From the NCBI GenBank assembly GCA_003054665.1, contig QAYY01000009.1:164211-228210 (forward strand): 64,000 nt of DNA, written 5' to 3'. The translations under genes and the position numbers were made by a program. Each line of letters starts with the position of its first letter. Position 1 is the first letter of the stretch. The notes beneath the pieces are model-generated. The model did not search any database. It was not told the origin of the DNA and was given only the letters and a program-made list of their open reading frames with translations. This document shows positions 9,668 to 18,262 of this stretch, piece after piece. This stretch comes from Opitutaceae bacterium EW11. Lineage in GTDB: Bacteria; Verrucomicrobiota; Verrucomicrobiia; Opitutales; Opitutaceae.

Positions 9668-11149
9668 ATGAGCGGACCGAGCTTTAGCCAAGACCTCCGG
9701 CAGCGACAAACCCAGTCACTGGTTCTTGCGCCGCAGCTGCGTCAGTCCCTGAAAATCCTTCAGGTGGCGGCGCTCGATCTGCGCTCCGTCATTCAGGAAG
9801 AGCTCCAGGCCAATCCCACCCTGGAGGAGCTTCCGATGGAAGGCGTCAGCCTCGACCGCCAGAAGGACGAGGCCGCCGAAGCATCCACCGGGACGGAAAC
9901 CGCCTCGGCGCCGGAAGATGGCGAGCGACGCGAGGAGATGGATTTCTCCAAGGAATTCGAGATCCTCAACAAGCTCGACGAAGACTGGCGCGACTACATG
10001 TCGCAGGCCGGCGGCGTGCAGCCGTACACGTCGGAAGACGCCGAACGACGCCAGCATTTTTTCGACTCGCTTGTATCCGAAACTTCACTTCAGGAGCACC
10101 TCATGGGACAGGCCGAGATGGCCGATCTCGCTCCCGAGGCTCGCGAGGCGATGAAATACCTCGTTGGAAGCCTCGACGATCGCGGCTTCCTCACCCAGAC
10201 GCCGAACGACATCGCCCTGCAATCGGGGCTGCCGCTCGAAGCGGTCCAGCAGGCGGCCAAGCTGCTGAAGACATTCGATCCCCCCGGCATCGGCGCGCAG
10301 AGCATCGAGGAATGCCTGCTCCTGCAGCTCACTGCCAAAGGCCGCTCCGATTCCCTGGCTGCTCGCATCATTCGCGATTATTTCCAGCTCCTCACGCGCC
10401 GGCGCATCCCGGAAATTGCGCGGAAGATCGGGGCGCACATGGACGACGTCCAGATCGCGATCGAGGAGATCGGCACGCTGGATCCGGCTCCGGGACGACG
10501 CTTCGCCGACGACAGCAATCGCGTGGTCGTCCCGGACGTGACGGTCGAAAAGGACGGCGACAAGTGGAACGTCATCCTCAACAGCGACTACATCCCGCGT
10601 CTCCGGATCTCCAATACCTACAAGGAAATGATCGCCAAGGGCACCCTGTCCAAGGCCGAGCGCGATTACCTCCGCGAGCGGATGCGCTCCGGCAAGTTCC
10701 TGATCAACTCCATCGAACAACGGCAACAGACGATCGAGCGCATCACGCGCGAGATTCTCAAGGTGCAGAACGAGTTTTTCGAGGAGGGCGTTTCGAAGCT
10801 GAAACCCCTCACGATGACGCAGATCGCCGACGCGGTCGGGGTGCACGAGACCACGGTGAGCCGCGCGATCGCCAACAAGTTCATTCAGACGCCGCACGGC
10901 GTTTTCGATTTCAAGTTCTTCTTCACGCCCGGCTACCAGGCCGACAGCGGCGCCGCGGTGTCGAACACCAGCGTGAAAGAGATGATCAACGACCTCATCG
11001 CCGGCGAAGACCGCAGCCACCCGCTTAGCGACCAGGAGATCGTGGCCAAGCTCCAGGAGAAGGGCATCAACATCGCCCGCCGGACCGTCGCAAAATACCG
11101 CGAGGAGCTAGGCATCCTGCCGAGCAATTTGCGGCGGGATTACACCTGA
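9668..11149 (+). CDS. rpoN: RNA polymerase sigma-54 factor
   Basis: A full-length 493-residue sigma-54. The N-terminal Q/L-rich activator-interaction region ([19 protein letters not shown]), an acidic spacer around residues 60-110, the core-binding region, the helix-turn-helix ([14 protein letters not shown]) and a C-terminal RpoN box ([11 protein letters not shown]) are all present. It directs core RNA polymerase to -24/-12 promoters that need AAA+ activators. No enhancer-binding protein is encoded in this window. A perfect hairpin begins exactly at its stop codon (see repeat entries). Confidence 0.97.
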   Translation: MSGPSFSQDLRQRQTQSLVLAPQLRQSLKILQVAALDLRSVIQEELQANPTLEELPMEGVSLDRQKDEAAEASTGTETASAPEDGERREEMDFSKEFEILNKLDEDWRDYMSQAGGVQPYTSEDAERRQHFFDSLVSETSLQEHLMGQAEMADLAPEAREAMKYLVGSLDDRGFLTQTPNDIALQSGLPLEAVQQAAKLLKTFDPPGIGAQSIEECLLLQLTAKGRSDSLAARIIRDYFQLLTRRRIPEIARKIGAHMDDVQIAIEEIGTLDPAPGRRFADDSNRVVVPDVTVEKDGDKWNVILNSDYIPRLRISNTYKEMIAKGTLSKAERDYLRERMRSGKFLINSIEQRQQTIERITREILKVQNEFFEEGVSKLKPLTMTQIADAVGVHETTVSRAIANKFIQTPHGVFDFKFFFTPGYQADSGAAVSNTSVKEMINDLIAGEDRSHPLSDQEIVAKLQEKGINIARRTVAKYREELGILPSNLRRDYT

Positions 11150-11202
11150 CGTCGCGCCGTCCGGCGCGACGTAGAAGTTGGAGGCTCGCAATCGGCAGTT
11201 GG
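11149..11202 (+). repeat. Hairpin plus 7-bp-period repeat after rpoN
   Basis: A perfect palindrome with 11-bp arms occupies 11149-11159 and 11162-11172. It is followed by four units of a degenerate 7-mer: AAGTTGG (11175), AGGCTCG (11182), CAATCGG (11189) and CAGTTGG (11196). The hairpin has no T tract, so it is not a simple intrinsic terminator. The same hairpin-then-heptamer design recurs at 12751 and 25364. Confidence 0.75.
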
Positions 11203-11357
11203 CGCGACCACTCGTCGCCCGCGGGAGGTTCGGTGCACCGGGCAAACGCACTGGAACACGCGGAGTTCGCCCGTATTCAGGATTGGAACTCGAGCGGCGA
11301 TTGGTTCAACGTGGAGCCGAAGTTGCCCTGGCTCGGCCTCGCGCCGAGAGGCAGCTT

Positions 11358-11397
11358 CAACTCTCGAAAACCAAACTTCCCCGCGGCGTTGCCGCGG
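11358..11397 (-). repeat. Inverted heptamer repeat plus hairpin before TrpB2
   Basis: Read on the minus strand, a perfect 7-bp stem with a 3-nt loop (arms 11381-11387 and 11391-11397) is followed by degenerate 7-mers (units at 11372-11378, 11365-11371 and 11358-11364). This mirrors the element that begins at 11149, so the rpoN-TrpB2 spacer is bounded by an inverted pair of hairpin-heptamer elements. It ends 6 bp before the TrpB2 start codon. Confidence 0.6.
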
Positions 11398-11403
11398 CCC
11401 TTT

Positions 11404-12744
11404 ATGTCCTCGGAAATCGTCAATCTGCCCCTCAGCGATATTCCTTCCGCTTGGTACAACGTACTCGCGGATATTCCCGGCCCGCTCGCGGCCCCGCTTC
11501 ATCCCGGGACCGGCAAGCCTCTTCAGGCCAGCGATCTCGCGCCGCTTTTCCCAATGTCGCTCATCGAACAAGAGATGAGCGGCGAGCGCTGGATCGGCAT
11601 TCCGGCCGAGGTCCGCGAACTCTACAAGATCTGGCGCCCCACCCCGCTCGTGCGCGCGGTCCGGCTCGAGAAAGCGCTGAAGACGAACTGCCGGATCTAC
11701 TTCAAGAACGAGAGCGTCAGCCCGGCTGGTAGCCACAAGCTGAATACCGCCCTCGCCCAGGCTTACTACAACAAGAAGGAAGGCGTTCGGCGGATCACCA
11801 CCGAAACCGGCGCCGGCCAGTGGGGTTCCTCGATGGCCTTCGCCTGCCAGCTCTTCGGGCTGGATTGCGAAATCTACATGGTGAAATCGAGCTATCACCA
11901 GAAGCCCTACCGGCGGTCGCTCATGCACATTTGGGGAGGGAAGGTCCACCCGTCGCCTTCGAAACACACCCACGCCGGCCGCGAAATCCTGGCCAAGGAT
12001 CCGGAAACCCCGGGTAGCCTCGGCATAGCCATTTCGGAAGCGGTCGAGGACGCCGCCACCCACGACGACACAAAATACACGCTCGGAAGCGTGCTTAACC
12101 ACGTCCTGCTTCACCAGACCGTCATCGGCCTCGAAACCAAACGGCAGCTGGAGATTGCCGGCGAAAAGCCTGACGTCCTGATCGGCTGCGTGGGCGGTGG
12201 CAGCAACTTCGGCGGATTCTGCCTGCCATTCATTCCCGAGAAGAAAGCACGGCCTGAGCTTCGCCTCGTGGCGGTCGAGCCCTCCGCCTGCCCCTCGCTC
12301 ACGAAGGGCGTCTTCGCTTACGACTACGGCGACACCGCCAAACTGACGCCGCTCGTGAAGATGTTCACCCTCGGGCACGGTTTTGTCCCGGCAGGGATTC
12401 ACGCCGGCGGCCTCCGCTACCATGGCACGGCCCCGATCGTGGCTCACCTCGCCAACCTCGGCGTCATCGAGGCCCAGGCCTACACCCAAAACGCGGTGTT
12501 CGAAGGCGCTCTTCAGTTCTCACGCAGCGAAGGGTTTGTCCCCGCCCCCGAAACCTCTCACGCCATCCGTGCCGCGATCGAGGAAGCGAAGAAGAACGAC
12601 GGCAAGTGCATCGTTTTCTGCTACAGCGGACACGGCCACTTCGACATGTCGGCCTACGACGCCTACCTCGCGGGCAAACTCGAAGACTACGAGCATCCCG
12701 AGGAGAAGATCAAGGAAGCGCTGCACGAGCTTCCGAAGGTCTGA
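11404..12744 (+). CDS. TrpB2-type tryptophan synthase beta-like PLP enzyme
   Basis: A 446-residue PLP enzyme of the TrpB2 subgroup, which is longer than classical TrpB (~400). The Schiff-base lysine is K112 in [19 protein letters not shown] follows, and the phosphate-binding loop appears as [10 protein letters not shown]. The frame is open 57 codons upstream, but the ATG at 11404 ([10 protein letters not shown]) fits the family and the extension covers the repeat spacer. TrpB2 enzymes condense indole with serine and often act without TrpA; no trpA is nearby. It stands alone between repeat-bearing spacers. Confidence 0.9.
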   Translation: MSSEIVNLPLSDIPSAWYNVLADIPGPLAAPLHPGTGKPLQASDLAPLFPMSLIEQEMSGERWIGIPAEVRELYKIWRPTPLVRAVRLEKALKTNCRIYFKNESVSPAGSHKLNTALAQAYYNKKEGVRRITTETGAGQWGSSMAFACQLFGLDCEIYMVKSSYHQKPYRRSLMHIWGGKVHPSPSKHTHAGREILAKDPETPGSLGIAISEAVEDAATHDDTKYTLGSVLNHVLLHQTVIGLETKRQLEIAGEKPDVLIGCVGGGSNFGGFCLPFIPEKKARPELRLVAVEPSACPSLTKGVFAYDYGDTAKLTPLVKMFTLGHGFVPAGIHAGGLRYHGTAPIVAHLANLGVIEAQAYTQNAVFEGALQFSRSEGFVPAPETSHAIRAAIEEAKKNDGKCIVFCYSGHGHFDMSAYDAYLAGKLEDYEHPEEKIKEALHELPKV

Positions 12745-12750
12745 ACGTGG

Positions 12751-12810
12751 CCGCGCGCCGCAGAGGCGCGCGGGGAAGTTGGAATTTGGACGTTCGAAGT
12801 TGGTCCGTGG
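12751..12810 (+). repeat. Hairpin plus five heptamer units after TrpB2
   Basis: A perfect 9-bp stem (12751-12759 with 12765-12773, 5-nt loop) lies six bases after the TrpB2 stop and is followed by AAGTTGG (12776), AATTTGG (12783), ACGTTCG (12790), AAGTTGG (12797) and TCCGTGG (12804). The 7-bp spacing is exact. Same architecture as the elements at 11149 and 25364. Confidence 0.75.
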
Positions 12811-12945
12811 TCGCCGTAGCGGCGGCACGAAGGCTTCAAACTTTCGCGAGACACGTCGGTCCGAAGCCTCGCGAAGGGCGCCTGCGGCGATCGTCGCACG
12901 GTCCCGGCTATCCCCGGTGCACCGCGGATGCAGCGGAGCGACGCC

Positions 12946-13983
12946 TCACACGGCGCCCAGCTCGAGACTCGGATCGATCCGCAAGTCGCCGCTGGTCACG
13001 CAAGCCACGGCTGGATCAGCCCAGGCAGCAAATGCGACCATGCCGGCGTTGTCGCCGGTGTGAATCGGTTTGGCGGCAAAGAAGCTCACCCGCGCCCGCT
13101 GCGCCGTGCGTTCCAGCGCCGCGCGCAGCGTACGATTGTTCGCCACGCCCCCCGAGAGCCCAACGCTTCGGAAGCCCCCCTGCTCGAGAGCGAGTGACGT
13201 CTTGCGTACCAGCGCATCCACTACTGCTTGCTGATAGCTCGCACAGAGGTCGGGCATCGCGGCTGCAATCTGTTCCGGCGTCATCTTCTCCAAGAGGTAG
13301 CGAAGGCTGGTCTTCAGACCCGAGAAGCTGAAATCCAGTTCGCTGCGCGGGCCGATGCCGCGCGGAAAGTCGAACGCATCGATGCGCCCCTTCGCCGCCA
13401 ACCGCTCGATCAGCGGCCCGCCGGGGTAGCCGAGCCCGAGCAGCTTTGCCCCTTTGTCGAGCGCCTCGCCGGCCGCGTCGTCGCGCGTCGTGGACAAAAC
13501 GCGAATCCGGCGATCCTCGCCGAGGGAGAACAGGAGCGTGTTTCCCCCTGAAACGATCAAGCCGAGGTGTGGAAGACACGCAGCGAATCGCTCGGCAAAC
13601 TCATTCGGCATCTCTGCATGGAGCGCGATGAAGGGAGAAAATGCGTGCCCACGCAGATGGTTGACCCCGACAAGCGGCACGCCGAGTGAAAGCGCCAGGG
13701 CTTTTGCCGACGCGGTGCCGATCGCGAGACATCCGGCAAGTCCGGGGCCCTTCGTCACGGCGACCCGGGTAATCCCTTGAAATGCCGAGCTCCTCTCCCG
13801 CGCCCTCTCGAGCAACGGCACCACGTTTCTCAAATGCTCCCGAGTCGCGAGGTCGGGAACAACGCCGCCGTAGCGACCGTGGAGCGCGATTTGGCTGTGT
13901 ATCCACTCCTCGACGATTCCACGCGAGGGATCGAACAGCGCGACCGCTGTTTCATCGCAGGAGGTTTCGAGGGCGAGAAGCAT
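12946..13983 (-). CDS. tsaD: tRNA N6-adenosine threonylcarbamoyltransferase TsaD
   Basis: A 345-residue ASKHA-fold enzyme that transfers the threonylcarbamoyl group to A37 of ANN-decoding tRNAs together with TsaB and TsaE. The N-terminus MLLALETSCDETAVAL, the metal-binding histidine segment GVNHLRGHAFSPF, and FSFSGLKTSL are diagnostic. The frame stays open 54 codons upstream, but that extension is repeat-derived; the ATG at 13983 is correct for the family. The leader carries an octamer array ending 11 bp before the start and downstream of the protease gene. tsaB and tsaE are not in the window. Confidence 0.95.
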   Translation of the reverse strand: MLLALETSCDETAVALFDPSRGIVEEWIHSQIALHGRYGGVVPDLATREHLRNVVPLLERARERSSAFQGITRVAVTKGPGLAGCLAIGTASAKALALSLGVPLVGVNHLRGHAFSPFIALHAEMPNEFAERFAACLPHLGLIVSGGNTLLFSLGEDRRIRVLSTTRDDAAGEALDKGAKLLGLGYPGGPLIERLAAKGRIDAFDFPRGIGPRSELDFSFSGLKTSLRYLLEKMTPEQIAAAMPDLCASYQQAVVDALVRKTSLALEQGGFRSVGLSGGVANNRTLRAALERTAQRARVSFFAAKPIHTGDNAGMVAFAAWADPAVACVTSGDLRIDPSLELGAV

Positions 13984-13993
13984 GGGATAACCG

Positions 13994-14030
13994 AAGGGCT
14001 GAAAGGCTGAAGGGCTGGAAGGCTGAAGGG
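13994..14030 (+). repeat. 8-bp-period array in the tsaD leader
   Basis: Four and a half copies of an octamer: AAGGGCTG, AAAGGCTG, AAGGGCTG, GAAGGCTG, then AAGGG. The period is exact and most differences are G/A transitions. It lies 11 bp upstream of the tsaD start and is complementary to a second array at 14169-14204. Confidence 0.8.
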
Positions 14031-14168
14031 AATTCGGAAACTCCGGCAATAGGAGGCCAGGTGGAATCCGACATACGGGCCCGGGATGCCGGGACAGAGC
14101 CCCTTCGCACGCCCCCCCGGGTTTTCGAGGGTAGGCCACCGGCACGCGGTTCCACCGGTTCCCGCCGC

Positions 14169-14204
14169 CTTCAGCCTTTCAGCCCTTCAGTCTTTCAGCC
14201 TTTC
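14169..14204 (-). repeat. 8-bp-period array, inverted relative to 13994 array, overlapping the protease gene end
   Basis: On the plus strand the units are CTTCAGCC, TTTCAGCC, CTTCAGTC, TTTCAGCC and TTTC, which is the complement of the array at 13994. It includes the last codons and stop of the protease gene (stop at 14195). The two arrays could pair as an imperfect stem of about 34 bp around a ~138-nt loop in a protease-tsaD transcript. Confidence 0.8.
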
Positions 14205-15484
14205 TTTTGCGGAGCCGGCTCGCGTTCCGACAGGAGACGCTCGGCCTTGAGCACGTCGAGCGCAGCCTGGAGCTGCCTGTCGGCGACGGGAGCGACGCCG
14301 AACCGATCCTTGAACTCGGTGGGATCGACCACGTCGCGTCGCGTACGCTGGAGGCGAATGTTCTGATCCTCCTCCGGCGACATGATCACTTCCACGTTGG
14401 GCTCGACGCCTTTTTCATGAAGCGTCCGTCCACTCGGCGTGTAATAGCGTGCCGTCGTGAGCCGCATGCCTTCGCCGTTGTTGAGCTTGAAGACGGACTG
14501 GACCGAGCCCTTGCCGAACGAACGCTCGCCGACAATCACCGCCTTCCCGGTGTCCTTCAGCGCGCCGGCGACAATTTCCGCCGCGCTGGCGCTCCCGGAG
14601 TTGATCAGCACCACCATCGGCAGCTTCAGGGCGGGCTCATCCGCCTCCGCACGATATTCGTCCCGGTCTTTCGGATTTCTTCCCTGGGTGTAGACGATCA
14701 GTTCGCCTTTATCGAAGAAGGGCTCCGCGACGTCGACCGCCGCGTCCAGCACGCCGCCGGGATTATTGCGAAGGTCGAGGACCAGGCTGTCCAAGCCCTG
14801 CTCGCCGAGCTTGTTCAACGCCTTGATGAATTCTTCGCCCGTGCGCTCGGTGAATTGCGTGATCTGGATGTATCCAACGTGGTCCGACAGCATTTCCGGA
14901 GGACGAACGCTCTCCACTTTGATCGTCTCGCGGACCAGGGTGACTTCGAACTCCTTGCCCGTGCTGGGGCGGAGAAAGCCGACGGTGACAGGCGTCTTCG
15001 GCTTGCCCCGCAGTTTTCCGACGATCGCATCCATCGATGACGATTTTTCCACCCGCTCGCCGTTGATCTTCACCAACTCGTCGCCGCGCCGGATCCCGGC
15101 CCGCTCGCTCGGCGTGTCGGCGATGGGCGCGATCACCACCACGCGGTCGTTGCGGACCTCAAGCTGCACGCCGATGCCTCCGAACTCGCTGCTCATGTCC
15201 TCCTCGAGCTGCTGATAGTCGGCCGCCTCGAGAAACTCCGAGTGGGGATCAAGCGACTCCACCATCCCATGCAGCGCCGCGTGGGTGAGAGCCGGATACT
15301 CGGCGCTCTTGGCGTCGACGTAGTTCTCATTCACGAGCTGCAGCACCTGGCGAACGTAGTTGCCCGACCGGTCGAGTTCGCGATTCGGCCAAAGACTCCA
15401 GCCGAGCGCCAGACGCGCTCCGCCCATCGCCACCAAGCTGCCGAGCGCTGCACCCGTTGCGACCGTGAGGATTCTTTTGACCAT
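14195..15484 (-). CDS. Carboxy-terminal processing protease, S41 family (CtpA/Prc-like)
   Basis: A 429-residue periplasmic or membrane-anchored protease: an N-terminal hydrophobic segment (residues 4-30), a PDZ domain around 95-180 (GGIGVQLEV), then the S41 catalytic domain. Nucleophile S298 in NSGSASAAEI and general-base K325 in SFGKGSVQS form the Ser-Lys dyad. The family trims proteins at unstructured C-termini for envelope quality control. Its stop codon lies inside an octamer repeat array, so the last residues (KKG) are repeat-derived. Confidence 0.93.
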   Translation of the reverse strand: MVKRILTVATGAALGSLVAMGGARLALGWSLWPNRELDRSGNYVRQVLQLVNENYVDAKSAEYPALTHAALHGMVESLDPHSEFLEAADYQQLEEDMSSEFGGIGVQLEVRNDRVVVIAPIADTPSERAGIRRGDELVKINGERVEKSSSMDAIVGKLRGKPKTPVTVGFLRPSTGKEFEVTLVRETIKVESVRPPEMLSDHVGYIQITQFTERTGEEFIKALNKLGEQGLDSLVLDLRNNPGGVLDAAVDVAEPFFDKGELIVYTQGRNPKDRDEYRAEADEPALKLPMVVLINSGSASAAEIVAGALKDTGKAVIVGERSFGKGSVQSVFKLNNGEGMRLTTARYYTPSGRTLHEKGVEPNVEVIMSPEEDQNIRLQRTRRDVVDPTEFKDRFGVAPVADRQLQAALDVLKAERLLSEREPAPQKKG

Positions 15485-15616
15485 TCGCGGCTCACTGTGC
15501 CGATGCGGGGGCGCTTGTAAATCGGTTCGTGGGCCCCGTCGTTTGCCAAAGACGTCGTCCTGCCCGCGCCACTCTGGAGCTGGCGGTAAATCTGGTCATC
15601 CCAGCGCAGTTCCTGC

Positions 15617-16639
15617 ATGCCCGTTCGGATGCCTGCCGCCGAACCCTCAGACGACTCCGCTTCCCCGGCTTTTCTCGAGCATTTCCGTGCGGCGGCAGGC
15701 GATCGTGGAGTCCTGCGATTTGACCGATTCGTGGAGCTGGCGCTGTATCAGCCCGAGGTGGGCTATTATCGCCGCAACAAGCCACGGGTCGGTTATGGGC
15801 CAGGAACGGACTTCTACACATCAAGCACATCGGGTCCCCTGTTCGGCGAACTGATTGTCGCCGCCTGCAAGTCGCTTCTAGAGTCGGAGCGCATCGACTC
15901 GTTCGCATTTGCAGAAATTGGCGCGGAGCCTGGCGGAGGCGTGCTCGAAGGCGTCGCTCATCCGTTCACTCGAGTCGAGACGGTCAGGCTGGGTGCTCCA
16001 CTCACGCTGTCCGGTCCGTGTGTCGTTTTTTCCAACGAACTCCTGGACGCCCAGCCATTCCGGCGCTTCGTCCGGACGGAGCAAAGATGGGAGGAACGCG
16101 GCGTGGCGATCCGAGGGACGGAGCTGCAAGAAGTCGCCATGCCGCACGGTTCAGCCGACCTGCCCGATGTGCTCCCCCCGTCCGCACCCGATGGCTACCG
16201 TCTGGATCTTTCTTTCGCCGCCTCGCAGTTGGTGGACCGAATCGCGGCGGAACCCTGGCATGGACTGTTCCTCGCCCTGGATTACGGCAAGACCTGGAAA
16301 GAACTCGCGGAGTCAACGCCCGGAGGAACGGCGCGAGCCTACTTTCGGCACCGGCAACGGAACGATCTTCTGGCCCGTCCCGGCGAGCAGGACCTCACCT
16401 GCCACGTTTGTTGGGATTGGATCGAGGATGCGCTTCGGATCCGAGGATTCAAAGCGCCGCGCCTGGAGTTTCAGGAATCGTTTCTCGTGCACCACGCCGG
16501 TGAGGCGATTGCGTCGACGATGGCCGCCGAGGCCACGCGAATGAGTCAGCGGAAGCTCTCGCTGATGCAGCTTCTGCATCCGGCCCATCTCGGCCAAAAG
16601 TTTCAGGCGATGTACGCGCTGCGCGGTGGCGGCACCTAA
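15617..16639 (+). CDS. SAM-dependent methyltransferase, MidA/NDUFAF7-like
   Basis: A 340-residue protein of the MidA family (former DUF185). Family markers include the N-terminal F-RFVELALYQPEVGYY, the GTDFYTSSTSGPLFGELI segment, a glycine-rich AEIGAEPGGG SAM loop and FSNELLDAQPF. The eukaryotic member NDUFAF7 methylates an arginine of complex I; the bacterial target is not established. In most members the SAM loop reads EIGPGDG or EIGAGRG; EIGAEPGGG fits but is slightly divergent. Its TAA stop overlaps the TAG stop of the convergent acyltransferase gene in the sequence CTAA. Confidence 0.85.
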   Translation: MPVRMPAAEPSDDSASPAFLEHFRAAAGDRGVLRFDRFVELALYQPEVGYYRRNKPRVGYGPGTDFYTSSTSGPLFGELIVAACKSLLESERIDSFAFAEIGAEPGGGVLEGVAHPFTRVETVRLGAPLTLSGPCVVFSNELLDAQPFRRFVRTEQRWEERGVAIRGTELQEVAMPHGSADLPDVLPPSAPDGYRLDLSFAASQLVDRIAAEPWHGLFLALDYGKTWKELAESTPGGTARAYFRHRQRNDLLARPGEQDLTCHVCWDWIEDALRIRGFKAPRLEFQESFLVHHAGEAIASTMAAEATRMSQRKLSLMQLLHPAHLGQKFQAMYALRGGGT

Positions 16640-17826
16640 AGGACTGCCTTTACGCCCGGGATTCGACGCACCAAATCAGCCACGAGGTAGCTGGCAGCGA
16701 TTGCGAGAGTCGAAAGCGCGACCGCGAAAACGAACGGGTTCCCGTAGTACCGGTTGAGCAGCATCGTCAGCCCGATGAGCACGGGTGCATGCAGGACGTA
16801 CACGGCAAAGGAACGATCCGAGAGCCATGTCCAAACCTTCGTGGGCCGGTTCGCCCGCGCCCGCAGGAGCGCCATCAGTCCAAGTGAAAGAAAGACGCCC
16901 GCACACTGTTCCCAAAGTGCATAGGCCATCGCGGCAAGATTCCAGCCACCGGCAAACGCCGGCTCAGCACCCGGCGCAATCGGCAAGGACAGCCAAACGG
17001 CGCCCAACTGCAAAATCGGCCCCATGAGAACGGCCACCAGCGCAACAGGCACTGCCCAAGGAATGGACGCAAGGGCATCGAGATCCCAACGACGAGCGAC
17101 GCGCACGCCCAACGCAAACGCAGCTACGTATTGGGTGAAAAAGCACAACTGCAGATTCGCGATGCTGGTCCCGAACGGCTGGACCAAACGGACGGCGAAG
17201 GTGATCACTGCGAGACTCGCGCCCAGTCCCAGCGCATGCCACCCGGTGAATCGGATCGGTCGGCCGGGATCGCCGACGGGCCTTGCAGCCCGCCAGGCCG
17301 CGAAAGCCAGCGAGAACAGCAAGAGCGTCTCCACGAACCAGAGCGGACCTGTACCGCCGACAAATTGTCCCGACGTAAAATACCGGAGCCAAGCAGCGCC
17401 CAAATCGTCGGGACCGGTCGCACTCCACGGATGCAGGACGAAAAGGATGAACGGCTGGACCACGCAGACAAAGAATGCCAGCGGGATCCCCAGTCTGAAA
17501 AGGCGCTCGCGCACGAACCCGCCAGGTCCCCTGCGCTGAAGCGAGAAGTGGGCGAAGTATCCTGAAAGGAAGAAAAACAGCCCCATGAAGAAGGACTGCA
17601 GGTGTCCTTCCCAAACCAGGAACCCGATCTTCGTCGGCAGTCCCGGCTCCACAGGATGCATGAAGTACCAACTGCCCACGTGACTGTAGACAATCGTCGC
17701 GTGGATGCTGACGACCAGAAACGTCAGCACCGTCCGCGCTTGGTCCACCCAGGGAAGGCGCGCCACGTGAGCAGGAGCACCACCCTTCGCGAGCGCCGAT
17801 TTCGGGTCCGTCGTGGCGAGCGTCAT
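16636..17826 (-). CDS. Acyltransferase 3 family membrane protein
   Basis: A 396-residue integral membrane protein with about ten hydrophobic segments. The N-terminal RLPWVDQARTVLTFLVVSIHATIVYSH contains the conserved early histidine of the Acyl_transf_3 family (OafA, NodX, MdoC/OpgC). Such enzymes move acetyl or succinyl groups onto envelope sugars. The substrate here is unknown; MdoC-like members modify periplasmic glucans. Single-gene unit divergent from rpmB, with a reciprocal stop overlap with the MidA-like gene. Confidence 0.85.
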   Translation of the reverse strand: MTLATTDPKSALAKGGAPAHVARLPWVDQARTVLTFLVVSIHATIVYSHVGSWYFMHPVEPGLPTKIGFLVWEGHLQSFFMGLFFFLSGYFAHFSLQRRGPGGFVRERLFRLGIPLAFFVCVVQPFILFVLHPWSATGPDDLGAAWLRYFTSGQFVGGTGPLWFVETLLLFSLAFAAWRAARPVGDPGRPIRFTGWHALGLGASLAVITFAVRLVQPFGTSIANLQLCFFTQYVAAFALGVRVARRWDLDALASIPWAVPVALVAVLMGPILQLGAVWLSLPIAPGAEPAFAGGWNLAAMAYALWEQCAGVFLSLGLMALLRARANRPTKVWTWLSDRSFAVYVLHAPVLIGLTMLLNRYYGNPFVFAVALSTLAIAASYLVADLVRRIPGVKAVL

Positions 17827-17943
17827 AAAAGAACAATTGCCAGCGGTGCAGGTGGTTGGGGAGAATATTCGGCTGCCCAGAGAATCCCCTTGCTTCGCCC
17901 TCCGGGCGCCCTTTACTCACGACCCTTTAACCAATTCAAAACC

Positions 17944-18174
17944 ATGGCCAGAGTTTGCGCTATTACCGGTAAACGCCCCGTCAAAGGCAGCAGCATTCAC
18001 CGCAAGGGACAGAGCAAAAAGAGCGGCGGCATCGGCACGCACGTGACCACGATCACGCCGCGCAAATTCCGTCCCAATCTGCAGCGTATCCGTATCAAGC
18101 TGGCGAACGGCGGCACGAAGCGAGTTCTCGTCTCCGTGAAGGCCATCAAGGCCGGTCTCGTCGAAAAGGCCTAA
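17944..18174 (+). CDS. rpmB: Large-subunit ribosomal protein L28
   Basis: A 76-residue L28 starting MARVCAITGKRPVKG and including the typical TPRKFRPNLQRIRI segment. The frame is open far upstream, but the ATG at 17944 is the family start. No Shine-Dalgarno motif precedes it; the leader is AT-rich (TTTAACCAATTCAAAACC). Monocistronic here, not paired with rpmG, and followed by a strong intrinsic terminator at 18267. Confidence 0.97.
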   Translation: MARVCAITGKRPVKGSSIHRKGQSKKSGGIGTHVTTITPRKFRPNLQRIRIKLANGGTKRVLVSVKAIKAGLVEKA

Positions 18175-18262
18175 GTCCGCAGGAACGACCGACCGAGCTT
18201 CGGCGTTCGCCAAAACTCGGTCCGGCAAGCCCCGTTCGCCGTTCGAAAAGAACGGCCCCCTT

